DNA from: Gordonia soli NBRC 108243
GTDB lineage: Bacteria > Actinomycetota > Actinomycetes > Mycobacteriales > Mycobacteriaceae
Reading direction: 5' to 3'
DNA length: 64,000 bases
NCBI RefSeq assembly: GCF_000334455.1
Contig: NZ_BANX01000001.1
Span: 1 to 64,000, forward strand
The notes beneath the pieces are model-generated. The model saw nothing but the letters and a program-made list of their open reading frames with translations, made no database searches and was not told the DNA's origin. A program made the position numbers and the translations under genes. The stretch's first letter is position 1, and every line of letters begins with the position of its first letter. Shown piece after piece: positions 44,573 through 54,936 of this stretch.

Positions 44573-46001
44573 TCATCGTGGGTAGGTGGTGTGGGTTCGG
44601 CCGGTGGCGTGATGTCGCCAGGTGATGGTGCGGTCGTGGTTCATGGTGGGTGTCCAGTGGCCGATGTGTTTGCGGTGGTGGTCGGGTGTGCACAGGGGTG
44701 CGATGTTTTCGGGCACGGTCCAGCCGCCTGCGACCGGGCTGGTGTGGTCGAAGGGCACGAGGTGGTCGAGTTCGCACTCGTGGGCGGGTGTGTCGCAGAA
44801 CGGGTATCGGCATCGGTGGTCGGTGGTCGGTGGCGAGGATGTGTGCGCGCAGGGCCTGCGGTGGGTGCGTAGGTGAGAGCGCCCGGTGGTGGGTGGGCGT
44901 GGCCGCCGTGGCCGATGGGGTCGATCGGCGGCGAATCGGTGGTGGCGGGGATGTGCAGGGGTGTGTGGACGGCGATGAACCCGGGATGGGTGAGTAGGTG
45001 CGCAGCGTGTGCGGGGGTGATCGAGCCGTGTCCGCGTAGGCGGGCGTGCGCGGTCACCACGGCCGGAGTTTCGATGTCGGGGGTGCTGGTGGGGAGGACC
45101 ACGACCTGAGGTGCTGGGGGTGTGAGTTCGGGGGGTGTCGGTGCTGTTGCCTTGTCTGGCGCGTGGGTATCGGGTGCGCTGCGTCGTGTGCAGGTGAGGT
45201 CGGTGCAAGTGCAGTGCAGGTGGGCGCCGGGAGTGCCGAGGAGTTCGGCGAGGGCGGCGACGCGCTGCTGACCGGTGGTGCGGGGATCGGACCGACAGAT
45301 ACGGGTGGCCAGCAGGGTGGTGATCTGGTGGCGGAGGTGGGCGGCGTGGTCGGCGGGGACGCAGGCGTCGATGGTGGCGTGGCCGTGGGCATCTGCGGTG
45401 ATGGTGAGGTTCTGGTTGTGGTCGGCGAACTCGGCGCGCACCTGTTCGGCGAGGTCGGGATCGAGGTCGATGACGAGGGCGTCGAGTTGATCGCGCAGGG
45501 CGGGATCGGTGACCCGGCGGGCGGCGAGGTCGATGGCGATGGATTGGGCACGGTCGCGATCAGGGCCGGCGGGCAGGACGGTGAGGGCGTGGGCGATGGT
45601 GGACGCACGGTGGAAGCTGTAGCCGCCGGCGAGGAACCGGGCGTGGATGCGCGGAAGTTGCAGGAGCAGGGTGGCCAGTTCGATCCACCGTCCGGCCATC
45701 GATCGGGACACCCCTAATTGCAGGGACACCTCCCCGACGGCTGTTTTGTCGGCGACGTTGCCGACCCCGGGGTGCAGCGGCCTATCCGGGTCGGGGTGAG
45801 CATACGGTCGAACACCGCGAGCCCGATCCGATAGGCCAGCATCACCTTTCGCGCACCCGCTCGGCGTTCCAGGCGTTGAGCTTCTCGTCCGGCGTCGCCG
45901 AGATCGGTGTCCGCATCGCCACCGAGAGCCGAGTCGAGACAGAGGTCGTCAGCATCGAGCACCGTCGCAGCACCGGCGCCACGGTCGGGATCGCTGAACA
46001 T
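44573..46001 (-). pseudogene. DUF222-HNH endonuclease gene (13E12-repeat family), frameshifted
   Basis: Three overlapping minus-strand frames together make one protein of the DUF222/HNH family common in mycolata. The N-terminus (ARKVMLAYRIGLAVFDRML, from ATG 46001) runs in one frame; GVGNVADKTAVGEVSLQLGVSRSMAGR and the DUF222 core lie in a second; the HNH end (TDHRCRYPFCD, HECELDHLVPFDH, CTPDHHRKH) in a third. Shifts lie near 45785 (CCGGG, one base missing) and near 44852 and 44813-44833 (an extra G and an extra 7-bp copy). Undoing the last two gives TAGLRAHILATDHRCRYPF. It is a pseudogene unless the lesions are sequencing errors. Confidence 0.8.
44813..44833. repeat. 7-bp triplication causing a frameshift
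   Basis: Three copies of TCGGTGG (44813-44819, 44820-44826, 44827-44833) lie in the HNH-family pseudogene. Removing one copy, together with one G at 44852-44854, rejoins the DUF222 and HNH reading frames. Confidence 0.75.
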
Positions 46002-46165
46002 CGGGAATGTCCCCTCGCTGATGAGATGAACTGACAGACACCACGATCGTCATCACCGACACCACACGGGTGTCACCATCATCAGCGGCACAACCTGCAT
46101 CACTGCAACTTTCAACCACCATAACCCCACCCCCCGACAAGACCGTCACGCCGACTGCGTCGGCC

Positions 46166-46618
46166 TCACAACTCCCCGATCCGACTCCGGCTGCCCACCC
46201 GATGATCCGCCCATACTGCGATCCCATCGGAGAGCATCGGGGACATGAAGCCGTCAGCATCACCCCATGGCCAGGCGATCCGGGCACGTGCCACCTGATC
46301 CTGGACAAGGTAGGCCATCGACGCGACAATGGCCTCCTCGTCGGCGTCGAGTGCCGCACCACCACCGGACGCACCGAGCCCATCAGCGGCCCTGCCGGTG
46401 GCGGTGACGTCACTGAGCAGGAACACGACGCCTGTGTGATCGTCGTACTCCGCGACCCAGCGAATGTGCGCGATCGAACCGTTGTACTGCCGCACGTGCA
46501 GGTCGTGAGCGACGCGCCCGAGGGCGTCGGCGAATACGACCGGGAGATCCGACGAGTCGAGAGCCAGGCCATCGCGCGGAGTCCACGCTGCCGAGAGCAC
46601 CGTCTCCCACCCCATCAT
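46166..46618 (-). CDS. Hypothetical protein
   Basis: A 150-aa cytosolic protein with no membrane segment. Sequence features: an alternating strand pattern around VRQYNGSIAHIRWVAEY and HTGVVFLLSDVT, and a C-terminal helix with ARIAWPWGDADGF. I do not recognise the family. Codon use (third-base GC) fits a real gene. ATG 46618 has GGGGGAG 8 bases upstream. It is upstream of the HNH pseudogene, separated by about 160 bases. Confidence 0.65.
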   Translation of the reverse strand: MMGWETVLSAAWTPRDGLALDSSDLPVVFADALGRVAHDLHVRQYNGSIAHIRWVAEYDDHTGVVFLLSDVTATGRAADGLGASGGGAALDADEEAIVASMAYLVQDQVARARIAWPWGDADGFMSPMLSDGIAVWADHRVGSRSRIGEL

Positions 46619-46703
46619 CGAGCCCACTCCCCCACCATCGCAGGTCGTCAGCCAAACGACGGCCCGAAACGCCCCCCGGCGAGTTCCCGGTGGATGTCAG
46701 CAC

Positions 46704-46763
46704 CGCGACCTCATCTCGTTCCCGCGGCTTCGACCGAGGTCGCGGAAACGAAACGAGGTCGCG
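46704..46763 (-). terminator. Long interrupted hairpin after the MprF-like gene
   Basis: Outer arms CGCGACCTC (46704-46712) and GAGGTCGCG (46755-46763) enclose inner arms CGTTCCCGCG (46717-46726) and CGCGGAAACG (46741-46750, one mismatch). It begins 19 bases past the stop of the MprF-like gene and separates it from the next gene. Likely terminator. Confidence 0.65.
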
Positions 46764-46781
46764 TAAGGCGCGGACGACCCG

Positions 46782-48917
46782 CTACTCGCTCCGCGTTGAC
46801 GCCGCGAGCCGCACGAGCTGGCCCGGCGTCGCGTCCGGCAGATAGGCCCGACTGATCGCCAGGCCGATGCGCGGCAGATCGCTCTCGTCACGGAACGACA
46901 GGAACACCGGCTCGTACCGCGGGTTGAACTTCTTCTTGAACGCGTGCAGCGAGCGGAAACCGTAGAACGGCTCCATCGCCGCCCCCAGGCTGTCGAGTAC
47001 CCGGTCCATCCGCTCTGCCTCGGCGGCGTCGTCGCTGCGGGCCAGAGGCGCACCCGACAACGACAGGAACTGCGCCCCTTCGTCTTTGAACGCCAGCGCG
47101 GACGATCCGATCAGATACTCGATGACCGGGCCGAACCCGTCCGACCGACGGCGCATCACGTCGAGGGTCCACCCGCGCACGACCGGGGTCCCGCTACCGT
47201 CGGCGGGTGCGTACACCGGGAGCCACGACAGCACGCCGTGAACACTCCCACTCTCGTCGAGTGCCAGCGCCACGCGGACCTCGGGATCGAGCGCTTCGTC
47301 GACGCTGCCGAGCGTGAAACCCATCTCCGGCAAGCCCTTGTCGCCCACCCATTCCTCGGAGATGGCACGGACCTGTGACTTGATGGAGAAGGGTTCGTCG
47401 GCGAGCGCCACCAGGCGGAAGGTGATGTTCTCCTTCTTGGCCTTGTTGAGCGCCGACCGTACCCCCTGCCACGGCTTGCCCTTGAACGCCAGCTCCGGGA
47501 GATCGACGATGGTGTCCTCGGCGATCTGCACGCTGCGCCAACCGAGGTCGTCGGCGATCCGGGCGGTCGCCTCCCCCACCGAGAACCAGCACGGCGTCTT
47601 GCCGCTGCGCTCGGCGAAGTCGACGAAGTTGCGTACCGTTCCCCGGAGATCCTCGGATGCGCACACCGGATCCGCCAGCGCGAGCAGCGTTCCCATGTGT
47701 CGCTGATAGGCGACCGCACCGCTCCCGTTCTCCGCGAACAGGTATTCGTTACCCGGCCAGGTGATCATCCACGACATGGTCCCGCCACCATGCGTGTGCA
47801 GCAGGTCCTTGACCTGCGCCACCGGATCACCACCGTCGTCACCGCTGCGCTTGATGCGCCACGGTGTGGCGAAAGCGAAGCGGCCCGGGATCAGGATGGC
47901 CAGCACCACCACCCACAGCAGCGTGGTACCGACAGTCACGCCGCCCTCGCTGTCGAAGTCGGTGAAGGCGACCAGGATGACGACGAGGACGGTCACGACC
48001 ACGTTGAGGAGGCCCAGCACAACCGCCACCCACCATGCCCACCGCCGGCCACGACGGAGTTGATCGGCGATCAGCAGATTGATGACCAGCACGATGAGCA
48101 TCGTGTAGACGGATTCGTCGTTCCCGTCCGTCGGTCCGAGGGGGCCACTGCCCGGGAAGAAGAACACGAGCAGGTTGGCACCGGCGATGATCAGCACCCC
48201 CGCGCAACCCAGCATCCGGACCTCGCGACGTGTGCGCGGCAGGTAGCCGTGCTCGCGGGTGCTGAACCAGCGCTCGCCGATCGGCAGCATGATGATCGTC
48301 GCGAGAACGTACTGCAGTGTCCCGAACGTCCCCTCGAACAAGAACGTGATGGCCACGACCGCACCCAGGAACACCCGAACACGCAGTCGCCACGGTGATC
48401 TCAATGTCGCCGATGCCACGGCGACCGCCGCGACCACCATCGTGATGGTCCCCGCGCCACGCGTCCGCGCCAGGTGATCGGCCCACTCCCATGAGGTGAA
48501 GTCGCGACTGAAGAACCAGACCAGCAGCACCGAGAGCAGTTCGGCGATGATCTTGCCCCCGAAGGCCACGACGACGACCCGCGCGGTACCCAACCGCCAC
48601 TCGGCCCAGCCGATCCCGACGGCGATGAGCAGCAACGCGATCAGATATTTGCCCGGACTCGGCTCGAAGACGGTGCTCGTGACGATGGTCCACCACTTGC
48701 CCTCCTCCAGCGCAGGCAGCCCGAAGGCCACATCGTGATACCAGGACAGGTGCGACGTGTGCCGCCAGAACGATCCCGTCGACAACCCGATCACGAACAC
48801 CACCAGCCAGAGCGCGATGGTGAACGGGACGGCGGTGATCGCAGCCCGGACGCCGCGTAGCCGGTCGGCGACCTTCGGGGTCGCCTCGGGAGTCGGTTCG
48901 ATGGTGGTGGATGTCAT
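46782..48917 (-). CDS. MprF-like flippase / DUF2156 lysyl-lipid synthase
   Basis: A 711-aa membrane protein. Residues 1-340 hold about nine hydrophobic segments; residues about 370-711 are a DUF2156 (GNAT-fold) domain with TMSWMITWPGNEYLFAENG, AYQRHMGTLLALADPV, KPWQGVRSALNKAKKENI, and FYGFRSLHAFKKKFNPRYEPVFLSF in part. MprF enzymes attach lysine or alanine from aminoacyl-tRNA to phosphatidylglycerol and flip it, giving resistance to cationic peptides. No fused LysRS (as in mycobacterial LysX) is present. ATG 48917 overlaps the preceding stop (ATGA). Confidence 0.88.
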   Translation of the reverse strand: MTSTTIEPTPEATPKVADRLRGVRAAITAVPFTIALWLVVFVIGLSTGSFWRHTSHLSWYHDVAFGLPALEEGKWWTIVTSTVFEPSPGKYLIALLLIAVGIGWAEWRLGTARVVVVAFGGKIIAELLSVLLVWFFSRDFTSWEWADHLARTRGAGTITMVVAAVAVASATLRSPWRLRVRVFLGAVVAITFLFEGTFGTLQYVLATIIMLPIGERWFSTREHGYLPRTRREVRMLGCAGVLIIAGANLLVFFFPGSGPLGPTDGNDESVYTMLIVLVINLLIADQLRRGRRWAWWVAVVLGLLNVVVTVLVVILVAFTDFDSEGGVTVGTTLLWVVVLAILIPGRFAFATPWRIKRSGDDGGDPVAQVKDLLHTHGGGTMSWMITWPGNEYLFAENGSGAVAYQRHMGTLLALADPVCASEDLRGTVRNFVDFAERSGKTPCWFSVGEATARIADDLGWRSVQIAEDTIVDLPELAFKGKPWQGVRSALNKAKKENITFRLVALADEPFSIKSQVRAISEEWVGDKGLPEMGFTLGSVDEALDPEVRVALALDESGSVHGVLSWLPVYAPADGSGTPVVRGWTLDVMRRRSDGFGPVIEYLIGSSALAFKDEGAQFLSLSGAPLARSDDAAEAERMDRVLDSLGAAMEPFYGFRSLHAFKKKFNPRYEPVFLSFRDESDLPRIGLAISRAYLPDATPGQLVRLAASTRSE

Positions 48918-50206
48918 CCGGGGATTCCCAATCGTCGTGCGAGCCAGGGCAACTGTTGTTTCAGCGAGGCCGACCACACCGCGAAGGTGTGCCCACCGGG
49001 AACCTCGGAGTAGTGCACGTCCATGCCGGCCTTCCGCGCCGCCTCGTACGTGGTCTTCACACCCGGCTTGTACTCCCCGTCCGAACTGCCGACGGTGAAC
49101 GCACCCGCCGAACCGGGGAACTTCCGGGTGGCCATCAGATCCATCGGATTCACCGCGCGGAATGCCGCGGCATCTCCACCGAAGGCGATGTCGATGGTGC
49201 GCTTACGATCTCCCAACGTCGGCTCGAGCTGACCCGACATGTCGAGGAAGGTCGGGTACTCGGTCGGATAGTTCGTCGCGAGTTGCAGCGCACACGTCCC
49301 GCCGTACGACAACCCGCCCGCAGACCAGTGTCGACGATCGGTGTCGGCGGCGGTGATCTCCGATGCGGCCCAGGCGCCGACGTCGGCCGTCAGATATGTC
49401 CCGACCTCACCGAGGCGCGAGTTCATGCAGAGCGGATTGCCCAGTTCTGTGCCGGTGCCGTCGGCCACGATGACGATCGGGGTCAGTCCGTGGTGTGCGC
49501 GGGCGAAGGCGTCCATCGTGTTCACCAGTTGCCCACCGAGCAGCCAGTCGTCGGGTGAGCCGGGTTGTCCGGCCAGGAGGACGAGCACGGGCAACCGGGG
49601 AGCGGGGCTGGTGAAGATCGCGGGCGGTAGATAGACCTTGGCCGGTCGCGCCGTGAAGCGTGACTTCGTCGGCGGTATCGTAGCCGTCAGGATCGCACCG
49701 CCGGCGGGCATCTCGGACGGCTTGTGCCACTGGTCGATCGGGACGACCTTCAGATCGTCGCGATCGAGCTCGGACAACGAGACCGACCGTGCGCCGACGT
49801 CACCTGCGAGCGCCCCGACCGTCGGGTACGAGGCGTAGGAGATGTTGATGTGCGCGAGTCCGAGGGCGATGGCGAGAATTCCGGCGATCACGGTGACGAC
49901 CCGACCGGCGATTCCGGGTCCGACGATCAACCGCGCGATCACGAGCACGACACCGAGAACTGCGACGCCGCCCCAGGCGTAGACCTTGAGCGGGATCGGT
50001 TCCGGGAACGGACGCCACACCTTCTCCACGACGAAGTACGCGGCCACGGTCAGCGCCGCCGACACCGCGACCGCGATCGGCACCACGACGAGCAGGTAGC
50101 GCTTGCGTGGCAAGAGGATCAACCAGGCGAAGCCCAGGACACCGGCCACCGTCACCCCGAGGGGAACCCATCCGTCGATGATGGACAGTTGCGCGGCATC
50201 ACCCAT
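48914..50206 (-). CDS. Membrane-anchored esterase-like alpha/beta-hydrolase
   Basis: A 430-aa protein with four N-terminal TM helices (about residues 13-31, 38-60, 76-94, 102-120) and an extracytoplasmic hydrolase domain of the esterase D/antigen 85 superfamily. Nucleophile elbow GLSYGG has Ser300; VLLAGQPGSPDD supports the oxyanion site; the histidine is likely in PGGHTFAVW. It is coupled to the MprF-like gene. A conserved role may be removal of amino acids from lipids (a hydrolase to the MprF synthase); that is inference. Confidence 0.85.
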   Translation of the reverse strand: MGDAAQLSIIDGWVPLGVTVAGVLGFAWLILLPRKRYLLVVVPIAVAVSAALTVAAYFVVEKVWRPFPEPIPLKVYAWGGVAVLGVVLVIARLIVGPGIAGRVVTVIAGILAIALGLAHINISYASYPTVGALAGDVGARSVSLSELDRDDLKVVPIDQWHKPSEMPAGGAILTATIPPTKSRFTARPAKVYLPPAIFTSPAPRLPVLVLLAGQPGSPDDWLLGGQLVNTMDAFARAHHGLTPIVIVADGTGTELGNPLCMNSRLGEVGTYLTADVGAWAASEITAADTDRRHWSAGGLSYGGTCALQLATNYPTEYPTFLDMSGQLEPTLGDRKRTIDIAFGGDAAAFRAVNPMDLMATRKFPGSAGAFTVGSSDGEYKPGVKTTYEAARKAGMDVHYSEVPGGHTFAVWSASLKQQLPWLARRLGIPG

Positions 50207-50668
50207 CGTCCTGGCCCTTCGCAGGAGGAAACCTGGACGTCAGATTAGCAACAGTTACGCGATATGGACCGTCAATGAACACTCTGGTCAGGCGTTGCGA
50301 GAAATCGACTTCGCACGCGAATCATGCGCCAGGCGAACGGATCACGAATCCAGGACATCAGCCGACAAATGATGTGTGAGAAATGCGCGAGCGATTCGAC
50401 GAAACAGCGTCTGAATGACAGGTGAGAATCGGCGAAATGACGGGATGAACCCTACTCAGAAGTGACGCACACCGACGGAGGAGAACAAAGCATGCCCGAT
50501 CAGGCTGTAGTGGAGGACATACGGATCGAACGTATCAAGGGCACCCCATCCGGCGCATCCCCCTCGATCTCTCAGCGAGACCACCTGATCGTAAGACACG
50601 ATTCGTCGTCGTGTCGCCGTTTCGACACTTTTCGGACAGAACCGACCCGGAATCGCTGGTGGAACCGA
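50207..50668. other. Intergenic region between the esterase and map
   Basis: About 460 bases, lower in GC than the genome. GGAGGAGAACAAAGCATG at 50477-50494 is a perfect ribosome-binding site and start on the plus strand. The frame from ATG 50492 opens MPDQAVVEDIRIERIKG but has no stop before it enters map antisense, so it is either a remnant or a gene truncated by rearrangement. I list no CDS. Confidence 0.45.
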
Positions 50669-51466
50669 TCAGCTGCGCGGTCGGACGGTGAGGATGCGAG
50701 GACCGTCCTCGGTCACGGCGACGGTGTGTTCCCAGTGCGCCGCCCGGCTGCCGTCGTCGGTGACCACGGTCCAATCGTCGTCCAAGACGGTCGTCTCGGT
50801 GGTACCGAGGGTGAGCATCGGCTCGATCGCAAGTGTCGAACCGACCACGAGTACCGGTCCGCGGTTGGGTTTGCCCTCGTTGGCCAGGAACGGCTCGAGG
50901 TGCATCTCCCGACCGATGCCGTGTCCGCCGTATCCGGACACGATGCCGAAGGAGCGTCCGAACTTCTGCTCGGCGGCCTTGGTGCCGTTCTCGATGGCGT
51001 GCGAGATGTCGGTCAGCCGCGCGCCGTCGACCATCGCCGCGATACCTGCCTCCAGTGAGATCCGGGTGGCATCGCTGAGTTCGGCATCCGCGGTGGACAA
51101 CTCGCCGACACCGAAGGACCACGCCGAGTCACCGTGCCATCCGTCGAGGATCGCACCGCAGTCGATGGATACGAGGTCGCCCTCGGCGAGCACCACGTCC
51201 GCGGACGGGATGCCGTGGACGACCACGTCGTTGACCGAGCTGCAGATCGACCCGGGGAAGCCGTGATAGCCCTTGAACGAGGGCACCGCACCGGCTTCAC
51301 GGATCACCGTCTCGGCGACCTCGTCGAGTTCCAAGGTGCTGACCCCCGGCACGGACGCCGCGCGGACGGCCACGAGAGCGGCGCCGACGATGGCGCCGGC
51401 CTCGCTCATGGCCTCGAGCTCACCCGGCGACCTGAAAGGCACCGGTTTCGGCTTACGAAATCCCAT
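50669..51466 (-). CDS. map: Methionine aminopeptidase, type I
   Basis: Removes the N-terminal methionine from new proteins. The 265-aa protein has the five metal ligands in standard motifs: [17 protein letters not shown] (two Asp), [12 protein letters not shown] (His), [12 protein letters not shown] region, EPMLTLG (Glu) and [18 protein letters not shown] (Glu). It follows adk by 21 bases, the usual secY-adk-map order. The SD before ATG 51466 is weak. Confidence 0.97.
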   Translation of the reverse strand: MGFRKPKPVPFRSPGELEAMSEAGAIVGAALVAVRAASVPGVSTLELDEVAETVIREAGAVPSFKGYHGFPGSICSSVNDVVVHGIPSADVVLAEGDLVSIDCGAILDGWHGDSAWSFGVGELSTADAELSDATRISLEAGIAAMVDGARLTDISHAIENGTKAAEQKFGRSFGIVSGYGGHGIGREMHLEPFLANEGKPNRGPVLVVGSTLAIEPMLTLGTTETTVLDDDWTVVTDDGSRAAHWEHTVAVTEDGPRILTVRPRS

Positions 51467-51487
51467 GGCAGGACGCCGGTGTACGGC

Positions 51488-52045
51488 TCAGGACTCCCGG
51501 ACGGCCGCGAGCGCGCCGAGCACGCGCTGATGGACGTCCTGGACGTCGCCGACGGCGTCGATGGTCTGCACCTGGTCGGCGTAGTACTCCAGCAGCGGAG
51601 CGGTCTCCTTGGTGTAGACCGCGAGCCGGTTGCGGATCACGTCCTCGGTGTCGTCGGCGCGGCCGCGGGCGAGCATGCGCTCGACCACGACGTCGGCATC
51701 GACGACGAAGGACAGGACGGCATCCAGCGAGTGCTCCGAGGACGCGAGGATCTCGGCCAGCGCGTCACCCTGCTCGGTCGAGCGGGGGAAGCCGTCGAGG
51801 ATGAACCCCTTGACCGCGTCCGGTTCGACGATCCGGGCACGGACCATGTCGACGGTGATCTCGGACGGGACCAGGTCACCGGCATCGAGGTAACGCTTGG
51901 CCTCGATGCCGACCGCGGTTCCCTGCGAGATGTTGGCGCGGAAGAGGTCTCCGGTGGAGATGTGCGGGATGCCGAGAGCTTCGGACAGAAGTTCGGCCTG
52001 CGTACCCTTGCCGGCGCCGGGGGGCCCGAGAATGACCAGTCTCAC
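51488..52045 (-). CDS. adk: Adenylate kinase
   Basis: Interconverts ATP + AMP and 2 ADP. The 185-aa short form (no zinc LID domain) has the P-loop [12 protein letters not shown] (residues 7-18), [11 protein letters not shown] and [17 protein letters not shown]. It begins with GTG at 52045, overlapping the secY stop (GTGA). Short-LID adenylate kinase is typical of mycobacteria and relatives. Confidence 0.97.
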   Translation of the reverse strand: MRLVILGPPGAGKGTQAELLSEALGIPHISTGDLFRANISQGTAVGIEAKRYLDAGDLVPSEITVDMVRARIVEPDAVKGFILDGFPRSTEQGDALAEILASSEHSLDAVLSFVVDADVVVERMLARGRADDTEDVIRNRLAVYTKETAPLLEYYADQVQTIDAVGDVQDVHQRVLGALAAVRES

Positions 52046-53370
52046 TTAAGGAATCCTTCGTACTTACGTTGCATCAATTGACTGTTGACCTGCTTCATCG
52101 TGTCCAGACCCACGCCGACCATGATCAACACGGCCGTGCCCCCAAATGGCAGGTTCTGGACGCCGCCGCTGTTACCGATCTCGAGGAAGAGGTTCGGCAG
52201 GACGGCGATGATGCCCAGATAGATCGACCCCGGCAGGGTGATGCGGCTCAGCACATACCCCAGGTAGTCGGCGGTCGGCTGCCCCGGACGGATGCCCGGG
52301 ATGAAGCCGCCGTATTTCTTCATGTCGTCCGCGCGCTCCTCCGGGTTGAAGGTGACCGCGACGTAGAAGTAGGTGAAGAAGATGATCATCAGGAAGTAGA
52401 CGAGGATGTACACCCAGCTGCTGGGGTCCGTCAGGTACTGACTGATGTATCGCTGCCACGTCGACTGCTCGCCCTGATCGGAGCCCTGCGTCAGCTGCAG
52501 GATGAGTTGCGGCAGGTAGAGCAGTGACGACGCGAAGATGACCGGGATGACGCCGGCCTGGTTGACCTTGAGCGGCAGATAGGTCGACGATCCGCCGTAC
52601 ATCTTGCGGCCCACCATGCGTTTCGCATACTGCACCGGGATTCGGCGTTGCCCCTGCTCGATGAACACCACGCCTGCCACGATGAGCAGCGCCGCAACAC
52701 AGACCAGGCCGAACACCAGTCCACCACGGGTGTCGAGGATCGTCTTCCCCTCGGCAGGGATGCGGGCCGCGATACCGGCGAAGATCAGCAGCGACATGCC
52801 GTTGCCGATGCCGCGCTCTGTGATGAGCTCGCCGAACCACATGACCACACAGGCTCCGGCGGTCATCACGAGCACGATGATCGCCAGCCCGAAGATGGAC
52901 TGGTCGTTGAGGATCTGCTGCGACGTGGAGCAATCCTGGAGGAGCTGCCCGCGGTCGGCGAGAGCCACGATGCCGGTCGACTGGAGCAGCGCCAGCGCCA
53001 CCGTGAGGTAGCGGGTGTACTGCGTCATCTTCGCCTGGCCGGACTGGCCCTCCTTGCGCAACTGCTCGAAGCGCGGGATGACGACGGTCAGCAACTGCAC
53101 GATGATGCTGGCCGTGATGTACGGCATGATGCCGATCGCGAAGACCGACAGCTGCAGCAGTGCGCCGCCGGAGAACATGTTGATCAGCGAGTAGATGTTC
53201 GCCGAATCACCGCGGGAGACCTCGTCGAGACACTGACGGACCGCTTGGTAGTCGACACCCGGCGACGGGATCGTCGCACCGAGGCGGTAGAGGATGACGA
53301 TGCCGATGACGAAGAGGATCTTCTTCCTCAGATCGGGCGTCCGGAAGGCCGCGACGACGGGGGAAAGCAC
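52042..53370 (-). CDS. secY: Protein translocase subunit SecY
   Basis: Channel-forming subunit of the Sec translocon, 442 aa with ten TM helices. [24 protein letters not shown] starts it; [32 protein letters not shown] (plug/TM2 region, shown in part) and [18 protein letters not shown] [18 protein letters not shown] are family signatures. GTG 53370 is preceded by AAGGAGGAG, an excellent SD; a longer reading to 53427 is not needed. A 225-base gap separates it from rplO. Confidence 0.97.
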   Translation of the reverse strand: MLSPVVAAFRTPDLRKKILFVIGIVILYRLGATIPSPGVDYQAVRQCLDEVSRGDSANIYSLINMFSGGALLQLSVFAIGIMPYITASIIVQLLTVVIPRFEQLRKEGQSGQAKMTQYTRYLTVALALLQSTGIVALADRGQLLQDCSTSQQILNDQSIFGLAIIVLVMTAGACVVMWFGELITERGIGNGMSLLIFAGIAARIPAEGKTILDTRGGLVFGLVCVAALLIVAGVVFIEQGQRRIPVQYAKRMVGRKMYGGSSTYLPLKVNQAGVIPVIFASSLLYLPQLILQLTQGSDQGEQSTWQRYISQYLTDPSSWVYILVYFLMIIFFTYFYVAVTFNPEERADDMKKYGGFIPGIRPGQPTADYLGYVLSRITLPGSIYLGIIAVLPNLFLEIGNSGGVQNLPFGGTAVLIMVGVGLDTMKQVNSQLMQRKYEGFLK

Positions 53371-53595
53371 TAACTCCTCCTTGGGACGACCACGCGGAGG
53401 ATTTCCGGCCCCCACGTGCTCGGTCAATCGACGATGATCGAGAACAGCCTCACGACAACGGTTGAACTCTAACAGTCACGCCATCGTGCCTGATCTGAGG
53501 CGGTGTGCCCGTGCAACAGGTCCCTGACGACGTCGGTCCGTGCGGGCGGCCCCGACCCCGACGAGGTCGGATCCGCCCACACGGACACGGCGAAA

Positions 53596-54036
53596 CTAGA
53601 GCTCGGTGGCGCTGCCACCGGCAGCGGTGATCTTCTCCTTGGCCGAGGCGGTGAACTTGTTGGCGGTGATGTCGACCTTGACCGACAGGTCACCGTCGCC
53701 GAGCACCTTGACCAACTGGTTCTTGCGGACGGCGCCGGCGGAGACGAGCTCGTCCACGCCGATGGTGCCACCCTGCGGGAAGAGCCGCGAGATGTCGCCG
53801 ACGTTGACGACCTGGTACTCGATCCGGTTGCGGTTGGTGAAGCCCTTGAGCTTCGGCAGCCGCATGTGGATCGGCATCTGGCCACCCTCGAAGGCGGCGG
53901 GCACGTTCTTACGCGCCTTGGTGCCCTTGGTGCCGCGACCCGCGGTCTTACCCTTGGAGCCCTCGCCGCGACCGACGCGCGTCTTCTCGGTCTTCGACCC
54001 CGGTGCGGGGCGAAGATGATGGAGCTTGATGGTCAT
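53596..54036 (-). CDS. rplO: 50S ribosomal protein L15
   Basis: A 146-aa large-subunit protein. [36 protein letters not shown] (in part) is the Gly/Lys/Arg-rich extended N-terminus; [18 protein letters not shown] and the C-terminal domain follow. Position after rpmD and before secY is standard. Confidence 0.98.
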   Translation of the reverse strand: MTIKLHHLRPAPGSKTEKTRVGRGEGSKGKTAGRGTKGTKARKNVPAAFEGGQMPIHMRLPKLKGFTNRNRIEYQVVNVGDISRLFPQGGTIGVDELVSAGAVRKNQLVKVLGDGDLSVKVDITANKFTASAKEKITAAGGSATEL

Positions 54037-54040
54037 TGCG

Positions 54041-54220
54041 TCATACCTCTTCGACTGTCACGAGGTGGCGAACCGCATTGATCAGGCCGCGGTTGCCGGG
54101 AGTGTCCTCGCGGGTGACCGTCTTGCGGATGCCCTTGAGTCCCAGGGTCCGCAGGCTGTCACGCTGGTTGCTCTTGGTCCCGATGGTGCTCTTGATCTGT
54201 GTGATCTTCAGCTGTGCCAT
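54041..54220 (-). CDS. rpmD: 50S ribosomal protein L30
   Basis: A 59-aa protein with [22 protein letters not shown] and the [11 protein letters not shown] helix-strand, ending HLVTVEEV. It begins 1 base after the rpsE stop and ends 4 bases before the rplO start. ATG 54220 has GGAGCCTGAC upstream. A longer open frame to 54436 is a shadow of rpsE. Confidence 0.97.
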   Translation of the reverse strand: MAQLKITQIKSTIGTKSNQRDSLRTLGLKGIRKTVTREDTPGNRGLINAVRHLVTVEEV

Positions 54221-54221
54221 G

Positions 54222-54890
54222 TCAGGCTCCCTGTCCGGCACGGGCGCGCAACATACCTGCCGGCGCCACGTCCTCGATCGGAAGACCGCGGCGGGCCGCG
54301 ACCTCTTCGGGGCGCTGGAGCAGCTTGAGCGCGGCCACGGTCGCATGCACGACGTTGATCGCGTTGTCGCTGCCCAGGCTCTTGGCGAGCACATCGTGCA
54401 CGCCTGCGCACTCGAGCACGGCACGCACCGCGCCACCGGCGATCACACCGGTACCCGGGCTGGCCGGACGCAGCAGGACGACGCCGGCTGCGGCCTCACC
54501 CTGAACCGGGTGGGTCACGGTGCCGCCGATGAGCGGGACGCGGAAGAAGTTCTTCCGAGCCTCCTCGACGCCCTTCTGGATCGCGGCCGGGACTTCCTTG
54601 GCCTTGCCGTAGCCGACGCCCACGAGGCCCTGGCCGTCGCCGACGACGACGAGCGCGGTGAAGGAGAACCGACGTCCACCCTTCACGACCTTGGAGACGC
54701 GGTTGATGGCTACGACGCGCTCGAGCTGGTTGCGGTCCTGATCGCGTCCTCCGCGATCTCCACCGCGACGGTCACGGCCGCCGCCACCGCGACGATCGCC
54801 GCCGCGCTGGTCGTTGCCGCCACCGGCGTTTGCATTTGCGTTGTCGTTTCCGGCGGGTCCGTTTCCGCCGTCACGTTGACGTCCGGGCAT
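54222..54890 (-). CDS. rpsE: 30S ribosomal protein S5 with long disordered N-terminus
   Basis: A 222-aa small-subunit protein involved in decoding fidelity. Residues about 55-222 are standard S5 ([38 protein letters not shown], and [19 protein letters not shown]). The first 52 residues are Gly/Arg/Asn/Asp-rich with [23 protein letters not shown] repeats, longer than in E. coli (167 aa). A 46-base gap precedes it. Confidence 0.97.
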   Translation of the reverse strand: MPGRQRDGGNGPAGNDNANANAGGGNDQRGGDRRGGGGRDRRGGDRGGRDQDRNQLERVVAINRVSKVVKGGRRFSFTALVVVGDGQGLVGVGYGKAKEVPAAIQKGVEEARKNFFRVPLIGGTVTHPVQGEAAAGVVLLRPASPGTGVIAGGAVRAVLECAGVHDVLAKSLGSDNAINVVHATVAALKLLQRPEEVAARRGLPIEDVAPAGMLRARAGQGA

Positions 54891-54936
54891 CAGAGGTTCC
54901 CTCCGGTCATGTGGGTAATGCTGTCAAAAGTGGTCA

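Noticed and set aside
44641..45729. 362-aa intact HNH protein
   Set aside because: The C-terminal 60 residues are Thr/Pro/Ser-rich out-of-frame sequence; the HNH domain lies in another frame.
50462..51058. 198-aa plus-strand frame from the strong SD
   Set aside because: Most of it is antisense to map; only the first 59 codons are free. Kept as a finding, not as a gene.
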